Source of the DNA: [Eubacterium] saphenum
GTDB lineage: Bacteria; Bacillota; Clostridia; Lachnospirales; Anaerotignaceae
Assembly (NCBI GenBank): GCA_004557645.1
Contig: SFGI01000001.1
Location: 1-64,000 of the forward strand
Direction of reading: 5' to 3'
Length of the DNA stretch: 64,000 nt
Shown: positions 38,221 through 47,538 of the stretch, in pieces
How positions within the stretch are numbered: position 1 is the first letter of the stretch
Layout: every line of letters starts with the position of its first letter
Notes under the pieces: generated by a model
Told to the model about the DNA's origin: nothing
Database searches by the model: none
Seen by the model: the letters and a program-made list of their open reading frames with translations, nothing else
Program-made: the position numbers and the translations under genes

Positions 38221-39433
38221 TGACAGCCCCCCTCACAGGGATGCTGTCCGCACCAAGCACCAGATTTTGCTCCACGCCGTTGATTTTGGTGTTTCCAATA
38301 TCAGTTATCATGGCAGAGCACTCAGACAAGATGCGGCTCTCAATCTGAGAGATGCGGACCGTCAGATATTCTGCGGTGGCCCAGCTTTCAGCCAGTTCCG
38401 CAAAATAGCCATCAATGACCGCCTCCACATAGCTTTTGACGGCATCCCAATCCCACCCCGCCGCATAGGTCAAATTGAGCGTGATGTTTACGGTTTCCGG
38501 CTTCACGCCAACCACATTGACCACATGGCCGATGGGAGCAAGGCCAAGGCCCTCCCCGGCGTTCCGCACCGGGTCAACGGCGGTCTGGATTTCATCCAGG
38601 AATGTGTCAGACGGCACGGCATGGTTGGATGCCATCACCACAAGCCGCACAGAGCCGCCCACGGTCAGTTTTCGGTTGAGGGCGGCTGTGTATATGGCCG
38701 TGAGCCAAGAGGCCACAGAGGCCTCCAGAGAGCCAACGGTGGCCTCATACCAAGCGGTGACCTCATCGCCTGGGACCATTTCAGACGGGGAAATGTCCTC
38801 ATTCCAGACGGCGTGGACCTTAACAGCGCCAACACCGGCAATGGCCCGCACTTTCTCAATATAGTCTGCCTGGTTTCCGCCAAAGGCCTGGGACTGGAAA
38901 CTGTCAAGCACACGCTGCCGGAAAGTTTCCGTTTCCTCCTCATCATCACCGGGGATGATGAGCTCCACAAGCTCTGCCATGGTCAAGCCGTTCACATATT
39001 CCACCGGGATGAGTGCGCCAGTGTAGCCATTGGCCACAGTACCAACGGTTTCACAGATGACCTCATGGCTGAGGCGTGTGTCCGTGTCGGTGTCATCTGT
39101 GAGGCGGCCCGTCACAACAAAGTTTAGGTCCTCACAAGAGAAACGGGTGCCAACAGGCACTTCAATATTGAATACCGCACGGAACACAGCGGCGCTTGCG
39201 GGATAGGGGGACATGTTGCGGTCTTTTGCCCGCAAGATAAGATACTCACGGGGCGCTGTGAGCAGATAGGTGGCCTTGAAAACGAAGTCAGCCGCAATGT
39301 AGAGCTGGGCCAGCTCCGCCATGGACGGGGCCACACCGTTCATCACCATGGAGCCCTCACGCTTATCAACGGCGGAGGTCACCCTGGACAGAGCGCTTGC
39401 CAAAAGCGCCTCATAGGTTTTGCTTTCAAACAT
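38213..39433 (-). CDS. baseplate J-like protein (XkdT)
   Basis: 406 residues of the baseplate J family, the wedge component around the central hub. The N-terminus MFESKTYEALLASALSRVTSAVDKREGSMVMNGVAPSMAELAQLY is characteristic (the family motif contains GS-VMDL-type sequence), with LRAKDRNMSPYPASAAVFRAVFN and a central GDDEEETETFRQRVLDSFQSQAFGGN region. Length is slightly longer than XkdT. Conserved order with XkdS upstream and XkdU downstream. Confidence 0.9.
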   Translation of the reverse strand: MFESKTYEALLASALSRVTSAVDKREGSMVMNGVAPSMAELAQLYIAADFVFKATYLLTAPREYLILRAKDRNMSPYPASAAVFRAVFNIEVPVGTRFSCEDLNFVVTGRLTDDTDTDTRLSHEVICETVGTVANGYTGALIPVEYVNGLTMAELVELIIPGDDEEETETFRQRVLDSFQSQAFGGNQADYIEKVRAIAGVGAVKVHAVWNEDISPSEMVPGDEVTAWYEATVGSLEASVASWLTAIYTAALNRKLTVGGSVRLVVMASNHAVPSDTFLDEIQTAVDPVRNAGEGLGLAPIGHVVNVVGVKPETVNITLNLTYAAGWDWDAVKSYVEAVIDGYFAELAESWATAEYLTVRISQIESRILSECSAMITDIGNTKINGVEQNLVLGADSIPVRGAVNG

Positions 39434-39435
39434 GC

Positions 39436-39846
39436 TTAAATCTCAACCTCCTTTGTGACCTCCAGATCACCATAGATGGTGTAGACTTTGAAGTTGGCCA
39501 GCACGCTCTTGCGGCCACTTTCAAAGCTCCAGTCATCCACGGCGGTGATGCGGTCATCCTGCATCAAGGCCTCCGTGATACGCCGTTTTATCTCGCTCAT
39601 GGCATAATCTTTGGGCTTGCCAATAAGGTCCACAAGCTCCACACCATAACGCCAAGAGTAAATGGGGTATGCATAGCGCTCCACATTCAAAATGAGATAG
39701 ATGGCCTGGAAAAGTGCATCACGCTGGTCTGTCATGCCGCTCACCCGGCCACGCTCAATGACCAGCTTGTGCGTATAGCTGGGCTGTTCCACCATCGTGA
39801 AGTTGATGAGGTCAAGGTTTTCTCCAGTTGTCGGTAAAGTGGCCAT
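39436..39846 (-). CDS. baseplate protein, XkdS-like (DUF2634)
   Basis: 136 residues from the ATG at 39846, which overlaps the preceding stop (TAATG). DQRDALFQAIYLILNVERYAYPIYSWRYGVELVDLIGKP matches the gp25/XkdS wedge family. It stands in its normal place between XkdR and baseplate J. Confidence 0.85.
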   Translation of the reverse strand: MATLPTTGENLDLINFTMVEQPSYTHKLVIERGRVSGMTDQRDALFQAIYLILNVERYAYPIYSWRYGVELVDLIGKPKDYAMSEIKRRITEALMQDDRITAVDDWSFESGRKSVLANFKVYTIYGDLEVTKEVEI

Positions 39847-40250
39847 TAAGTCAGCGCCTCCCATCTGTCAAGGACTATGTACTTTTGCCCGCCGTCACAG
39901 CGCAGCAGGATGACCTTTTCCCCGGACTTTAGGGCAAGGTGCACTTTCCACTTTTTCCGTCCCTGGTATTTGTGCTTGTGAGAGGCAAAAGCGGCATCTC
40001 CAGAGCCGCCGCTTTCCTCCTCAGTTTCGTGGAAATCCGGCAGGGTGGTCATCTCCACGGCGAAGTCCCGCACATTATTTGTGAGAATGAGCTGGGCCTC
40101 TGTTAAAGTCTTTTTCTGGTCCACTTGGATTTTAAGCGGGGAGGCTGAGGTCACGGTGCCAAAGCAAAAGCCCATGGGGCTGCTGGCATTGACCGCCTCA
40201 ACCGCCGCTTTTTTCACCAGTTGGACCAGCTCATTGGGGTTAAACGACAA
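39846..40250 (-). CDS. baseplate protein, XkdR-like (DUF2577)
   Basis: About 134 residues. The chosen start is the TTG at 40250 because GAGGTGG lies five bases before it and the product then opens as DUF2577 proteins do (SFNPNELVQLVKKAAVEAVNAS); a GTG three codons earlier is the alternative. FCFGTVTSASPLKIQVDQKKTL and the HKHKYQGRKKW stretch fit a small OB-fold hub protein. It overlaps the XkdQ stop. Confidence 0.75.
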   Translation of the reverse strand: MSFNPNELVQLVKKAAVEAVNASSPMGFCFGTVTSASPLKIQVDQKKTLTEAQLILTNNVRDFAVEMTTLPDFHETEEESGGSGDAAFASHKHKYQGRKKWKVHLALKSGEKVILLRCDGGQKYIVLDRWEALT

Positions 40251-41205
40251 ATGTACCACCTCGCATTTTGAGCTCCATGAGGTGCTGCTCATCTCTGAAT
40301 GTGTGCTTTGCACTCTCTACCATGAGATAGTTGGACACATTGATGTCACCAAGCCCCAGCATAACCACCAGCAGCGTGCCAGCTCTCACACGGATGTCAC
40401 CAAGGACATCCTGGAGGCGGAGCGTGCGGGTTTTTGTGTTGTAGAGGTTTAGGAGGGCATCCGCCATGCTCTTTGCATTGGCATTGCTGTCCAGCTTTTC
40501 ATAGTATTGCAGCACACCCCACTGGTTGATGTGGGAGCTGTCCTGTGCAATGTAGATTTCCCGCTTGCCGGTGTTCTTGTTCTCATAGGACAACTTGATC
40601 TTGTCATAGGTCTGTGATGCAATGGAGCTTTTATAGTCATAGTCACCGGCGGCATCCTCATCAATGAGCATGTTGATTTTCATGTTGCCAAGGCTCTTGA
40701 GTGTCAGCTTGCCAACGGCATCATAAAGCACATACATCTGGCCAGTGGCCTTGAGGGTTTCATCCAGTGCATTTTGGATGATGTCAAAGAGGGTTTGGTT
40801 GTCCTCAACACGGCTGGCAATCGTGTGGCCCGTGTCCTCCAAGGTGCCCACATTGAGCTGGAAGTCCTCCGCAATCATGCGGATAACATCCGCCGCCGTT
40901 TTGTTTTCATACACATAGGTGTCCTTGTTTTTGAGATAATAGAGCTGGTCATACACAATGCACTTGATGACATTGGGGTTGCTGCCCTTGCGGGACTTCT
41001 CAAAAACAAAGCCATAAAACACAGGGGTGCCGTCCACGGAAAAACGGCAGGGGTCCCCCTCTTGAAAACTGAGGCCGTCCGTTTTGACCACCTCAAAGGT
41101 GAGCTTGCCCGGCTGACCTTTTCGCTCCCATTCGATGGTGACACCCTCCACCACCGGCGGGAACATGATTTTGCTGCCGTGCTGTATCAGCAATTCATAG
41201 CTCAT
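40240..41205 (-). CDS. tail hub protein, XkdQ-like
   Basis: 321 residues. Two beta-rich hub domains are suggested: VEGVTIEWERKGQPGKLTFEVVKTDGLSFQEGDPCRFSVDG and, near the C-terminus, DIRVRAGTLLVVMLGLGDINVSNYLMVESAKHTF. The family (XkdQ/gpD-like) forms the central baseplate hub through which the spike passes. It overlaps the LysM gene by four bases. Confidence 0.85.
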   Translation of the reverse strand: MSYELLIQHGSKIMFPPVVEGVTIEWERKGQPGKLTFEVVKTDGLSFQEGDPCRFSVDGTPVFYGFVFEKSRKGSNPNVIKCIVYDQLYYLKNKDTYVYENKTAADVIRMIAEDFQLNVGTLEDTGHTIASRVEDNQTLFDIIQNALDETLKATGQMYVLYDAVGKLTLKSLGNMKINMLIDEDAAGDYDYKSSIASQTYDKIKLSYENKNTGKREIYIAQDSSHINQWGVLQYYEKLDSNANAKSMADALLNLYNTKTRTLRLQDVLGDIRVRAGTLLVVMLGLGDINVSNYLMVESAKHTFRDEQHLMELKMRGGTFVV

Positions 41206-41846
41206 GGGATTGTGAGCACCTGCCCCACATAGATGAGGTTGGGATTGCTGATTTTGTCCGTGTTGGCCTCATAGATTTTGGTGTACTGAGCGCCGGAGCC
41301 ATAATATTTGGCGGCCAAGGCCCAGAGGGTGTCACCAGCTTTCACGGTATAGGTCTTTGCAGTTGGCGCAGTGCTGGCATCCCGCTCCTTTTCCACAGAA
41401 ACGGTCTGCACCTGGGTGCTTTCAGCGGGCTGCTCAACTTTTACAGTCTTGGTCCCGTAGTCCCTCCACTGCTTGAGGTTGACATCCACACTGACATCCA
41501 GGCCCTCTTTTGCGTCCTCCACAATGTTGTAGTCCTCCACGCTCACCCTCATATTGGTGTCAAACAGAGTGCGCCCGTCCGGGGATACCCGCACCAAAAT
41601 GAATTGGGTGGAGGTTTTGGATGTTTTCAGCCGTTCCAGCACGCTCAAATAGTAGGCCGGGGACCGGCTGCCGGTTAGCATTGGGAGCGTCAGCGGCAGC
41701 ACGATCTCAGACAGGCCGGGAGTGCGGAGAAAATTGATTTCACCCTCATTAAGAAGAATGAGGGTCTTGTTTTTGTTCTTGATTTTCACTGTGAGCTTGG
41801 CGGGGGTGGGCAGTTCCACACCGCCCAGATAACATGCGTAACTCAT
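41202..41846 (-). CDS. LysM-domain tail protein, XkdP-like
   Basis: 214 residues. The N-terminal part is a gp53/XkdP-type baseplate domain; the C-terminal 50 residues are one LysM repeat (KTYTVKAGDTLWALAAKYYGSGAQYTKIYEANTDKISNPNLIYVGQVLTIP), which binds GlcNAc-containing glycan. It attaches the hub to peptidoglycan during injection. Order XkdO-P-Q as in PBSX. Confidence 0.9.
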   Translation of the reverse strand: MSYACYLGGVELPTPAKLTVKIKNKNKTLILLNEGEINFLRTPGLSEIVLPLTLPMLTGSRSPAYYLSVLERLKTSKTSTQFILVRVSPDGRTLFDTNMRVSVEDYNIVEDAKEGLDVSVDVNLKQWRDYGTKTVKVEQPAESTQVQTVSVEKERDASTAPTAKTYTVKAGDTLWALAAKYYGSGAQYTKIYEANTDKISNPNLIYVGQVLTIP

Positions 41847-44041
41847 TCATGCACCCCCTCTGCGGCAGTTACAAGGGCCTCAGCAAAGCCGTCCGTGAGC
41901 GTGGTGAGCACGCCGTCAAGGTCAGCATTGCCGTCAATTTTGTTGGTCATGCCGGTCATGTCAATCTTGACCTCTGCGGTGGTGAAACGGTTGATAGCAT
42001 CCCGCTCCGCAATATCCCGCAGATACTCAAGCTGCTCATTGCTGACATCCAGGGCATCTGCCATGCCGCCGGTGCTATCTGCAATACTACCGGTGTCATC
42101 AGCGATGCCGCCCAGATCATAGCCAAGCCCGTTGGTGTAGTCATCCAGCGTGCCGGTATCATAACTGAACAGACCGCCAACTTTATCTGCGACACCATCA
42201 CCCCAAGCGGCCCCAGCTTGGAAAGCCTCAGAGGCCCACCCATCAGTGAATGTGTCAAAGGTGTTAAAGCCATTGCTGAAAGCATCAGCCACACTGGTGT
42301 AGTCCTCGGTGCTGCCGTAGGCCTCAGCGGACTTGGCGGCATACTCATCCGCCTTGGCAGAAATGCCGGAATAATCAAACTCAACAAAGGGCAGCTTGTT
42401 GAGGGCAGCACAAATGCCCTCCACCACAGTCAAGGCAGTAGCCAGGAGGCCGTAAAACCACCCTTGCACATTGGCGATGACATTGTGGAAAGCTGTGCCG
42501 ATATTGGAGCAGACGGCACCAAGGGCGCTCCAGATACCAAGAGCCACATTAGCCACAACCAGAGCAGCGTTTTTCACAGCTTGAATGGCCACATTGATGC
42601 CGCCGGTGATAACACCAAAGCCGGTTTGCGCCACCCCGGTGGTCTTGGCAATCCAGTTGCAGAGGGCCACAATGGCCACTACAAGGGCCAGGACGGCCAC
42701 CACAATCCAAGTGACAGGACAGGCCAGCAGAGCCGCATTGAGGCCGTACTGCGCCGCTGTGTTGGCAAAGGTGGCCTTGGTATCTGCATCAATCATGCCT
42801 GTTTTGAAAGCTATGGATGCTCCGTGCACGGCCTCAGACAATGCACTTGCGGCATTAGTGGCTGCCAAAACGCCCTGTATAACATTGTAGGCAACTAAAG
42901 CACCAACCAAGCCCCAGACAATAGGCTCCAAAACGCTCCAGTTTTCAGAAACAAAGGAGCCAAAGCTGAGGGCCAGCTCCAGCGCATTGGTGAGCATCGT
43001 GATAATCCAACCGATAGCAGAAGCAAAGCCATCCGCCGCATTTTGGATTTGCGGAAAGTTAGTGCTCACTGCGGACACAAAGTTGAGCACGGCTGGATAG
43101 ATGCCAGCACCAATGGTTTCTTTGATGTCACCAAGGGTGTTGTTGAAAGAAATGAGCTGCCCCTCTGGGGTGGAGCTCATAGTTTCATACAATCCGGCCC
43201 AGCCCTCATCAATCACATTGGCGATGACGGCAGCAGCTTGCATGTCACTGCTTAAATCCAGGTAGTCAGCTCCCAGCTCCGCAACAATCTGCTGCTGGGT
43301 AGCGGTCCCCTCAATGATGGCCTTTTGAGCGTCAGAAAACTCAAAGCCTTTTTTGGTCATGGCATCATAGCTGCCGGACATGATTTTACCAATGCCGGTG
43401 GCATAGTCTACCATGGCCGTGGTGTCAAGTGCTCCGCCTCCGCTCATGCCCATGGCATAGTTGCTGAGGGTGTCCATCATGCTCAAGATGGCATTGCCAT
43501 CTTTGAAATAGGTGGCAAGCTCTGCGGCACCGGCAATCATAGCCTCATCACCATAGATGCCGTTGCCCTGGATGCTGCTGGCCTTTTCAACAATCTGGTC
43601 ATAATAGTCCAGAGAGCCCATATTGCCCATTACGGTTTTGAGCTGGACTTGGGCCCCAATTTGTGTGTCAGCCGCAGTCAAAGAGCCGGTTGCCAGGTTT
43701 TTGATGGAGGAAATGCTCAAATAGGCCGCCGCAATAGAGGTGATTTTTCCAAGCAGACCATCAGCGGCGGATGTACCAGCTCTAATGCTCTGGTTGAAAC
43801 GCTCCTCTTGGTTTTCAGCTCTCTTGAGGTAGTCCTCCATATCCTTTATCTCATTGTTGGCTTGGGCAAGTTCAACATGAGCTGCCTTGATGAGCTTTGT
43901 ATCAAACGCCATACCAGATGCCGCTTGTACTGCCTCAAAGGAGGATAGCGTTGTGTCCAAAGCACGGGTGATTTTCTTGAGCACAGAGCTCATCCCGTCA
44001 TTTAAGGACATTTGAGATTTAATGGTTGCCAGGTGGTCCAC
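41843..44041 (-). CDS. tail tape measure protein (XkdO-like)
   Basis: 732 residues, predicted mostly helical with an N-terminal coiled coil and two long hydrophobic regions (about 370-395 and 450-490), as tape measures have. A YPAVLNFVSAVSTNFPQIQNAADGFASAIGWI segment resembles the Mu/TP901-type tape measure core. Length sets tail length. The GTG at 44041 lies directly on the ribosome site, so the true start may be a few codons later (ATG at 44011 at the latest). It is preceded by the frameshifted chaperone gene. Confidence 0.88.
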   Translation of the reverse strand: MDHLATIKSQMSLNDGMSSVLKKITRALDTTLSSFEAVQAASGMAFDTKLIKAAHVELAQANNEIKDMEDYLKRAENQEERFNQSIRAGTSAADGLLGKITSIAAAYLSISSIKNLATGSLTAADTQIGAQVQLKTVMGNMGSLDYYDQIVEKASSIQGNGIYGDEAMIAGAAELATYFKDGNAILSMMDTLSNYAMGMSGGGALDTTAMVDYATGIGKIMSGSYDAMTKKGFEFSDAQKAIIEGTATQQQIVAELGADYLDLSSDMQAAAVIANVIDEGWAGLYETMSSTPEGQLISFNNTLGDIKETIGAGIYPAVLNFVSAVSTNFPQIQNAADGFASAIGWIITMLTNALELALSFGSFVSENWSVLEPIVWGLVGALVAYNVIQGVLAATNAASALSEAVHGASIAFKTGMIDADTKATFANTAAQYGLNAALLACPVTWIVVAVLALVVAIVALCNWIAKTTGVAQTGFGVITGGINVAIQAVKNAALVVANVALGIWSALGAVCSNIGTAFHNVIANVQGWFYGLLATALTVVEGICAALNKLPFVEFDYSGISAKADEYAAKSAEAYGSTEDYTSVADAFSNGFNTFDTFTDGWASEAFQAGAAWGDGVADKVGGLFSYDTGTLDDYTNGLGYDLGGIADDTGSIADSTGGMADALDVSNEQLEYLRDIAERDAINRFTTAEVKIDMTGMTNKIDGNADLDGVLTTLTDGFAEALVTAAEGVHE

Positions 44042-44096
44042 CTCCTTTCAACAGGAAATAGCAAGCCCCCGCCCCATTAAGGGCGGGAGCACAGCC

Positions 44097-44288
44097 TTAT
44101 TTAACCTTTTTGGCCTTGCTTTCAAGCTCTGCCTGTTTCTTGCGCTCCTTTTCACAGCGGATGTCAATGGAGGCTATTACAAAGGCACGCTCATTTACTG
44201 GCAGGGCCAAAAACTTGGACGGCTCCCAGCCAAACTTTTGCAGACAGAAGTGTGCATAGTTCGCCTCTGGGTCACCGCCCGTTATCAG
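44097..44288 (-). CDS. tail assembly chaperone, -1 frameshift extension
   Basis: An open frame without its own start, reading on from the slippery sequence A-AAA-AAC (44288-44294) in the -1 frame. It encodes 63 residues (LITGGDPEANYAHFCLQKFG, WEPSKFLALPVNERAFVIAS, then a Lys/Glu-rich helical tail) and ends TAA at 44097-44099. Long-tailed phages make a minor gpG-T-like product this way; the fused protein would have 204 residues and bind the tape measure. Confidence 0.8.
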   Translation of the reverse strand: MITGGDPEANYAHFCLQKFGWEPSKFLALPVNERAFVIASIDIRCEKERKKQAELESKAKKVK

Positions 44289-44710
44289 TTTTTTGCATCG
44301 TCAACCAGCTCGCCCTCAGTCTTAAAGCCGTTGATGCGGAAAACCTCCGTTACATAGTCATCAAACTCACCGCCGATGAGCATTTTTCCCAGCAGAGCCT
44401 CCGGGGTCTTTACGCCCCAATCATCCTGGAGCGCCGCATCTCCCAGAGGCGGGAACACAGTGCAACGGGCGCACACCTTGGCCTGGAAAGAATAGGTGTC
44501 AAGCTGCTGGGTAAACTGGTTTTTCTTGCCCGGCACGGGCACCTGCTTGATGCAAGCACTGCGGATGCGGGCATATTCGTCTGCGGAAATGCAGCAGATT
44601 TCCCACTCCATGGGCTTGCCGTCCTCTCCCTTGAAACGGGGAGAGGGGGCAAACTTGGCGTTTTCAATCTGCTCAACATTGTTGTGCATAAAAGCGGACA
44701 GGTTACTCAT
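44285..44710 (-). CDS. tail assembly chaperone, XkdN-like
   Basis: 141 residues, XkdN family. FAPSPRFKGEDGKPMEWEICCISADEYARIRSACIK and LGDAALQDDWGVKTPEALLGKMLIGGEFDDYVTEVFRINGFKTEGELVDDAKN are typical of tail chaperones. The frame ends directly after a slippery heptamer, with tandem stops TGA TAA. It lies between tube and tape measure, where such chaperones always sit. Confidence 0.88.
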   Translation of the reverse strand: MSNLSAFMHNNVEQIENAKFAPSPRFKGEDGKPMEWEICCISADEYARIRSACIKQVPVPGKKNQFTQQLDTYSFQAKVCARCTVFPPLGDAALQDDWGVKTPEALLGKMLIGGEFDDYVTEVFRINGFKTEGELVDDAKN

Positions 44711-44742
44711 TGATGATTTCCTCCTTTAGTTGTTGGCCGCCC

Positions 44743-45216
44743 TTACATGTAGGACGGGTTGGTGTGCTTTTCGGGTCTGGTGATGCTGTCACAGTAGCCC
44801 TCAATGGACTGCTCGACAAATTCACCCTCTGCGTTGAACATGGACAGGAGCACATCACCGTCCAGCACGCAGTCATTGTAGCTCTTGGTGCTCCGGCCAA
44901 CCGTGGTGGCGGGGTCCTCATTGGATGTCTGGATGTCAAAGGTGGGCATCACGCCGGTCTTGATGAAACGCTCCACAACATCGTCAAAGATTTCCGTGCA
45001 CTTGTAGATGGTCATGGAGAAAGCCAGGGCCACCGTCTGGGCCTTATGGCCAACCACGGGATTGCCAAGGCGGTAGACCTCTTTGGTGTTGATGGAGGCC
45101 TTGCCCTCAAAGTCCTTGGCCATCAGCATGGAGTAGCGGGTGCCGTCCAGCGTCACAAAGCACTCAGCAAAGTTGGCGCTCACGGCATCCTGGGTGTTGA
45201 AAGTAGGATTGGACAT
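44743..45216 (-). CDS. tail tube protein, XkdM-like
   Basis: 157 residues. A beta-barrel tube monomer with AKDFEGKASINTKEVYRLGNPVVGHK, followed by YKCTEIFDDVVERFIKTG and DCVLDGDVLLSMFN, as in XkdM. It builds the inner tube inside the sheath. Directly downstream of the sheath gene, 13 bp apart. Confidence 0.9.
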   Translation of the reverse strand: MSNPTFNTQDAVSANFAECFVTLDGTRYSMLMAKDFEGKASINTKEVYRLGNPVVGHKAQTVALAFSMTIYKCTEIFDDVVERFIKTGVMPTFDIQTSNEDPATTVGRSTKSYNDCVLDGDVLLSMFNAEGEFVEQSIEGYCDSITRPEKHTNPSYM

Positions 45217-45229
45217 GTTTCTCCCTCCC

Positions 45230-46552
45230 TTACTGGATGATAACGCTCATATAGAGCTGTGCCATGGCGTTGACAATGTTGAGGCCGCTGATATTGCAAA
45301 GGACAGCTTTTTTGCTGTCACCCTGGGCGCAGGTCACAATATCGGGGTCAAAGTCCTGCACGGCACGGATTTTCTCAAGCTCCTGGATGAGCTTAACGAT
45401 GTTGTTCCACAGATGGGCCCGGCCAGGGGCATCGTTGGGAACGGTGCCCACATAGCGGGTGTTGAACAGGACGGCCACATCATTGGCGATCTGGTCACAC
45501 ACACGCATGGTCTGGTTGCTCTGGAAAACCTCACCCTTGGTGTCACTGAGCGTGAGCAGGGTGTTGATGTCCTCCAGAACACGGGTGACACCGTTGACAT
45601 TGTGGAACATGCACTTGCCAGCCTTGATGGCCGCCTCCAGCTCCACCTGGGTGTATTTGGTGTCAATGATGAGCTCACCATCATACTTGAAGTTGGTGAG
45701 GGATGCGTTGACCGCAACACCGGCCTGTGCGCCGGTCATCCAGTACACAGCAGCGTGGGCATCCACATCCGCAATGGAGGCGTGGGTGGAAGTATTCCAC
45801 ACGCCAATCACGCCCTCATAGTCCGCATTGGGCTGCCAAGCCACAAGCTGGAATTTGGCACCCAGCTCATCACGCAGACGCTTTGTGTAGGCGCAGTAGA
45901 GCTGGACCGTGATGGTGTCTGCCGCCGGGCAGCAGAGGGTGTTGAAAGCATACGCCTCAATGGCGTTGAGGAAAGCTTGGTGGGCATCGCCGGTGACAGC
46001 GGCAATGTCTGTGCCGCCGGTCAGAGGAGCGCCAGCAGTGGCCTCCAGCGTTGCGCCAGAGGCAAAAACCACATAGTCATTGGCCACCAGGTCAGCGGCC
46101 TTGGCCACCGTCTGAGTGTCCACACAGATGCCATCCAGGTAGGTGCTCACATCCCAGAGTGCGTCATCATCGACATTGGCCGCAATGACAATGGAGAGGT
46201 CATTGCCTCTCACGCCGCCATACTTTGCGGTTGCAAAGTCGCACCTTGCCTTGACCGCTCCCGTACCAAGACGGTAGCAGTAGACGGTAGTGGCGTGCAG
46301 AAAAATCTCACGCAGGGGCAACATTTTGGGGTGGTCATACGCATAGCCAAAAATGGCCTTGCTGTTCGTCTGAAACTCCCCGGAGGTGACGGCGAACACT
46401 TCACCCTCCGGGCCCCAGCTCAGCATAAAAGGCGCTGCCGCATAGCCTCTGTTGGAGAGGGTAGCGGATGCCTTTGCCATGCTGGTGAAATTGACATAAG
46501 TGCCGGGCAAGACCTTGTTCTGGGTCAGCCAGGTGCCTCCGCCAAGTGCCAT
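45230..46552 (-). CDS. tail sheath protein, XkdK-like
   Basis: 440 residues. MALGGGTWLTQNKVLPGTYVNFTSMAKASATLSNRGYAA is the classic N-terminus of phage tail sheaths, and the C-terminal LWNNIVKLIQELEKIRAVQDFDPD with PGRAHLWNN resembles the conserved sheath domain. Its presence establishes a contractile (myovirus) tail. It contracts to drive the tube through the envelope. Confidence 0.93.
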   Translation of the reverse strand: MALGGGTWLTQNKVLPGTYVNFTSMAKASATLSNRGYAAAPFMLSWGPEGEVFAVTSGEFQTNSKAIFGYAYDHPKMLPLREIFLHATTVYCYRLGTGAVKARCDFATAKYGGVRGNDLSIVIAANVDDDALWDVSTYLDGICVDTQTVAKAADLVANDYVVFASGATLEATAGAPLTGGTDIAAVTGDAHQAFLNAIEAYAFNTLCCPAADTITVQLYCAYTKRLRDELGAKFQLVAWQPNADYEGVIGVWNTSTHASIADVDAHAAVYWMTGAQAGVAVNASLTNFKYDGELIIDTKYTQVELEAAIKAGKCMFHNVNGVTRVLEDINTLLTLSDTKGEVFQSNQTMRVCDQIANDVAVLFNTRYVGTVPNDAPGRAHLWNNIVKLIQELEKIRAVQDFDPDIVTCAQGDSKKAVLCNISGLNIVNAMAQLYMSVIIQ

Positions 46553-46553
46553 A

Positions 46554-46733
46554 TCATCTCACCTTGCCTTTCTTGTACTTTTCAATCAGCGCATCCACCT
46601 CATCAAAGGTGTAGCTCTTGCCATCCACCAGCAGAACGCTGATTAAATCCCGCTGGTTGGCATATTTCTTGGAGGCTGCCAACTGCTCCTTGGAGTAGAC
46701 GGCAGCCGCCTTTTTGGTTTCGGTATTCGCCAT
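46554..46733 (-). CDS. small phage protein before the sheath gene
   Basis: 59 residues from the ATG at 46733. The highly charged N-terminus TETKKAAAVYSKEQLAASKKYANQRDLISVLL and C-terminal DEVDALIEKYKKGKVR occur widely in xkd-type tail modules just before the sheath gene, comparable to YqbJ/XkzB. It overlaps neighbours closely. Function unknown. Confidence 0.75.
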   Translation of the reverse strand: MANTETKKAAAVYSKEQLAASKKYANQRDLISVLLVDGKSYTFDEVDALIEKYKKGKVR

Positions 46734-46737
46734 TGGC

Positions 46738-47160
46738 TTATCCCTCCTGTTCAATTTTCAGAGTTTCCATGAGGGTCTGCTCCTGCGGAACACGCACAAA
46801 ATGGTCATAGCGCAAGAGGACATGCAACACATCATTGTCTACATTCCACTCACATGCGGTGGCATGGATGATGTCCCCCTCCGGGGTGGTGATGCTCCCA
46901 AGCACCTGGGTGACCTGGTGCGCTTTGTCATAGCAGTCCGCCTCTCCGCCGGTTGGATAGTAAATCACATCCACCGTGGGGGTGCGCCGGTAGCGGTGGC
47001 CAACCTCTTTGGTGTGACCGGCTCCGGGCATGACCACATTGAAATCTCCGGGCTTGAGCCCTTGCTTTACATTCCCGCCGTGCACTTGGCAGTTGGGAAA
47101 AGCGGCGTGCAGCGCAAGGCTCACGCCGTCATAAATGCTGTTGAAATTAATCTCAGACAT
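46738..47160 (-). CDS. tail completion protein, XkdJ-like (DUF6838)
   Basis: 140 residues. INFNSIYDGVSLALHAAFPNCQVHGGNVKQGLKPGDFNVVMPGAGHTKEVGHRY matches the phage tail terminator family, which caps the head-proximal tail end. It starts 12 bp after the head-closure gene; the gp10/XkdI-type gene usually found between them is missing here. Confidence 0.82.
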   Translation of the reverse strand: MSEINFNSIYDGVSLALHAAFPNCQVHGGNVKQGLKPGDFNVVMPGAGHTKEVGHRYRRTPTVDVIYYPTGGEADCYDKAHQVTQVLGSITTPEGDIIHATACEWNVDNDVLHVLLRYDHFVRVPQEQTLMETLKIEQEG

Positions 47161-47172
47161 GCTTGCCTCCTT

Positions 47173-47538
47173 TTATGCCCACCCCTTGAAAAGCTCAAGC
47201 GGGACCTCTTGGTGGCAGGAATAAACCGCAGGCTTGCCGCTCCGCTCATAATCACGGGTCACCCCGTTCTGCGTCACGGTAATTTTTGACCCCTCCGGGA
47301 TGTCCACGGAGGGGTCAATATACAGGGTCACGGTTTGGGCCACAAAGGCGGCCTCCTCACTTGGCTCTGTGCTTTTCACAGTAGCGTGGGAAATGCGACA
47401 AGGGGTATCACTCACGGCCACCCGCTCCTTTGGCTCCGTGCGGCCATTGGCCGGGTTGAGCTCCCCGTCCAGCACGGTGACCGTAGCACGGCCACACCAA
47501 AGGCTCTGAATGGCTTTTTTATATGCGGCGCTTACCAC
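47173..47538 (-). CDS. head-closure (stopper) protein, XkdH-like
   Basis: 121 residues of beta-rich sequence: CGRATVTVLDGELNPANGRTEPKERVAVSDTPCRISH and VTLYIDPSVDIPEGSKITVTQNG, typical of SPP1 gp16/XkdH-like stoppers that seal the connector. It overlaps the upstream connector gene by seven bases. Confidence 0.8.
   Translation of the reverse strand: MVSAAYKKAIQSLWCGRATVTVLDGELNPANGRTEPKERVAVSDTPCRISHATVKSTEPSEEAAFVAQTVTLYIDPSVDIPEGSKITVTQNGVTRDYERSGKPAVYSCHQEVPLELFKGWA

Noticed and set aside
46738..47538. Second gp10/XkdI-like gene in its usual place
   Set aside because: Only 12 bp separate the flanking genes and no frame with gp10 motifs fits there.
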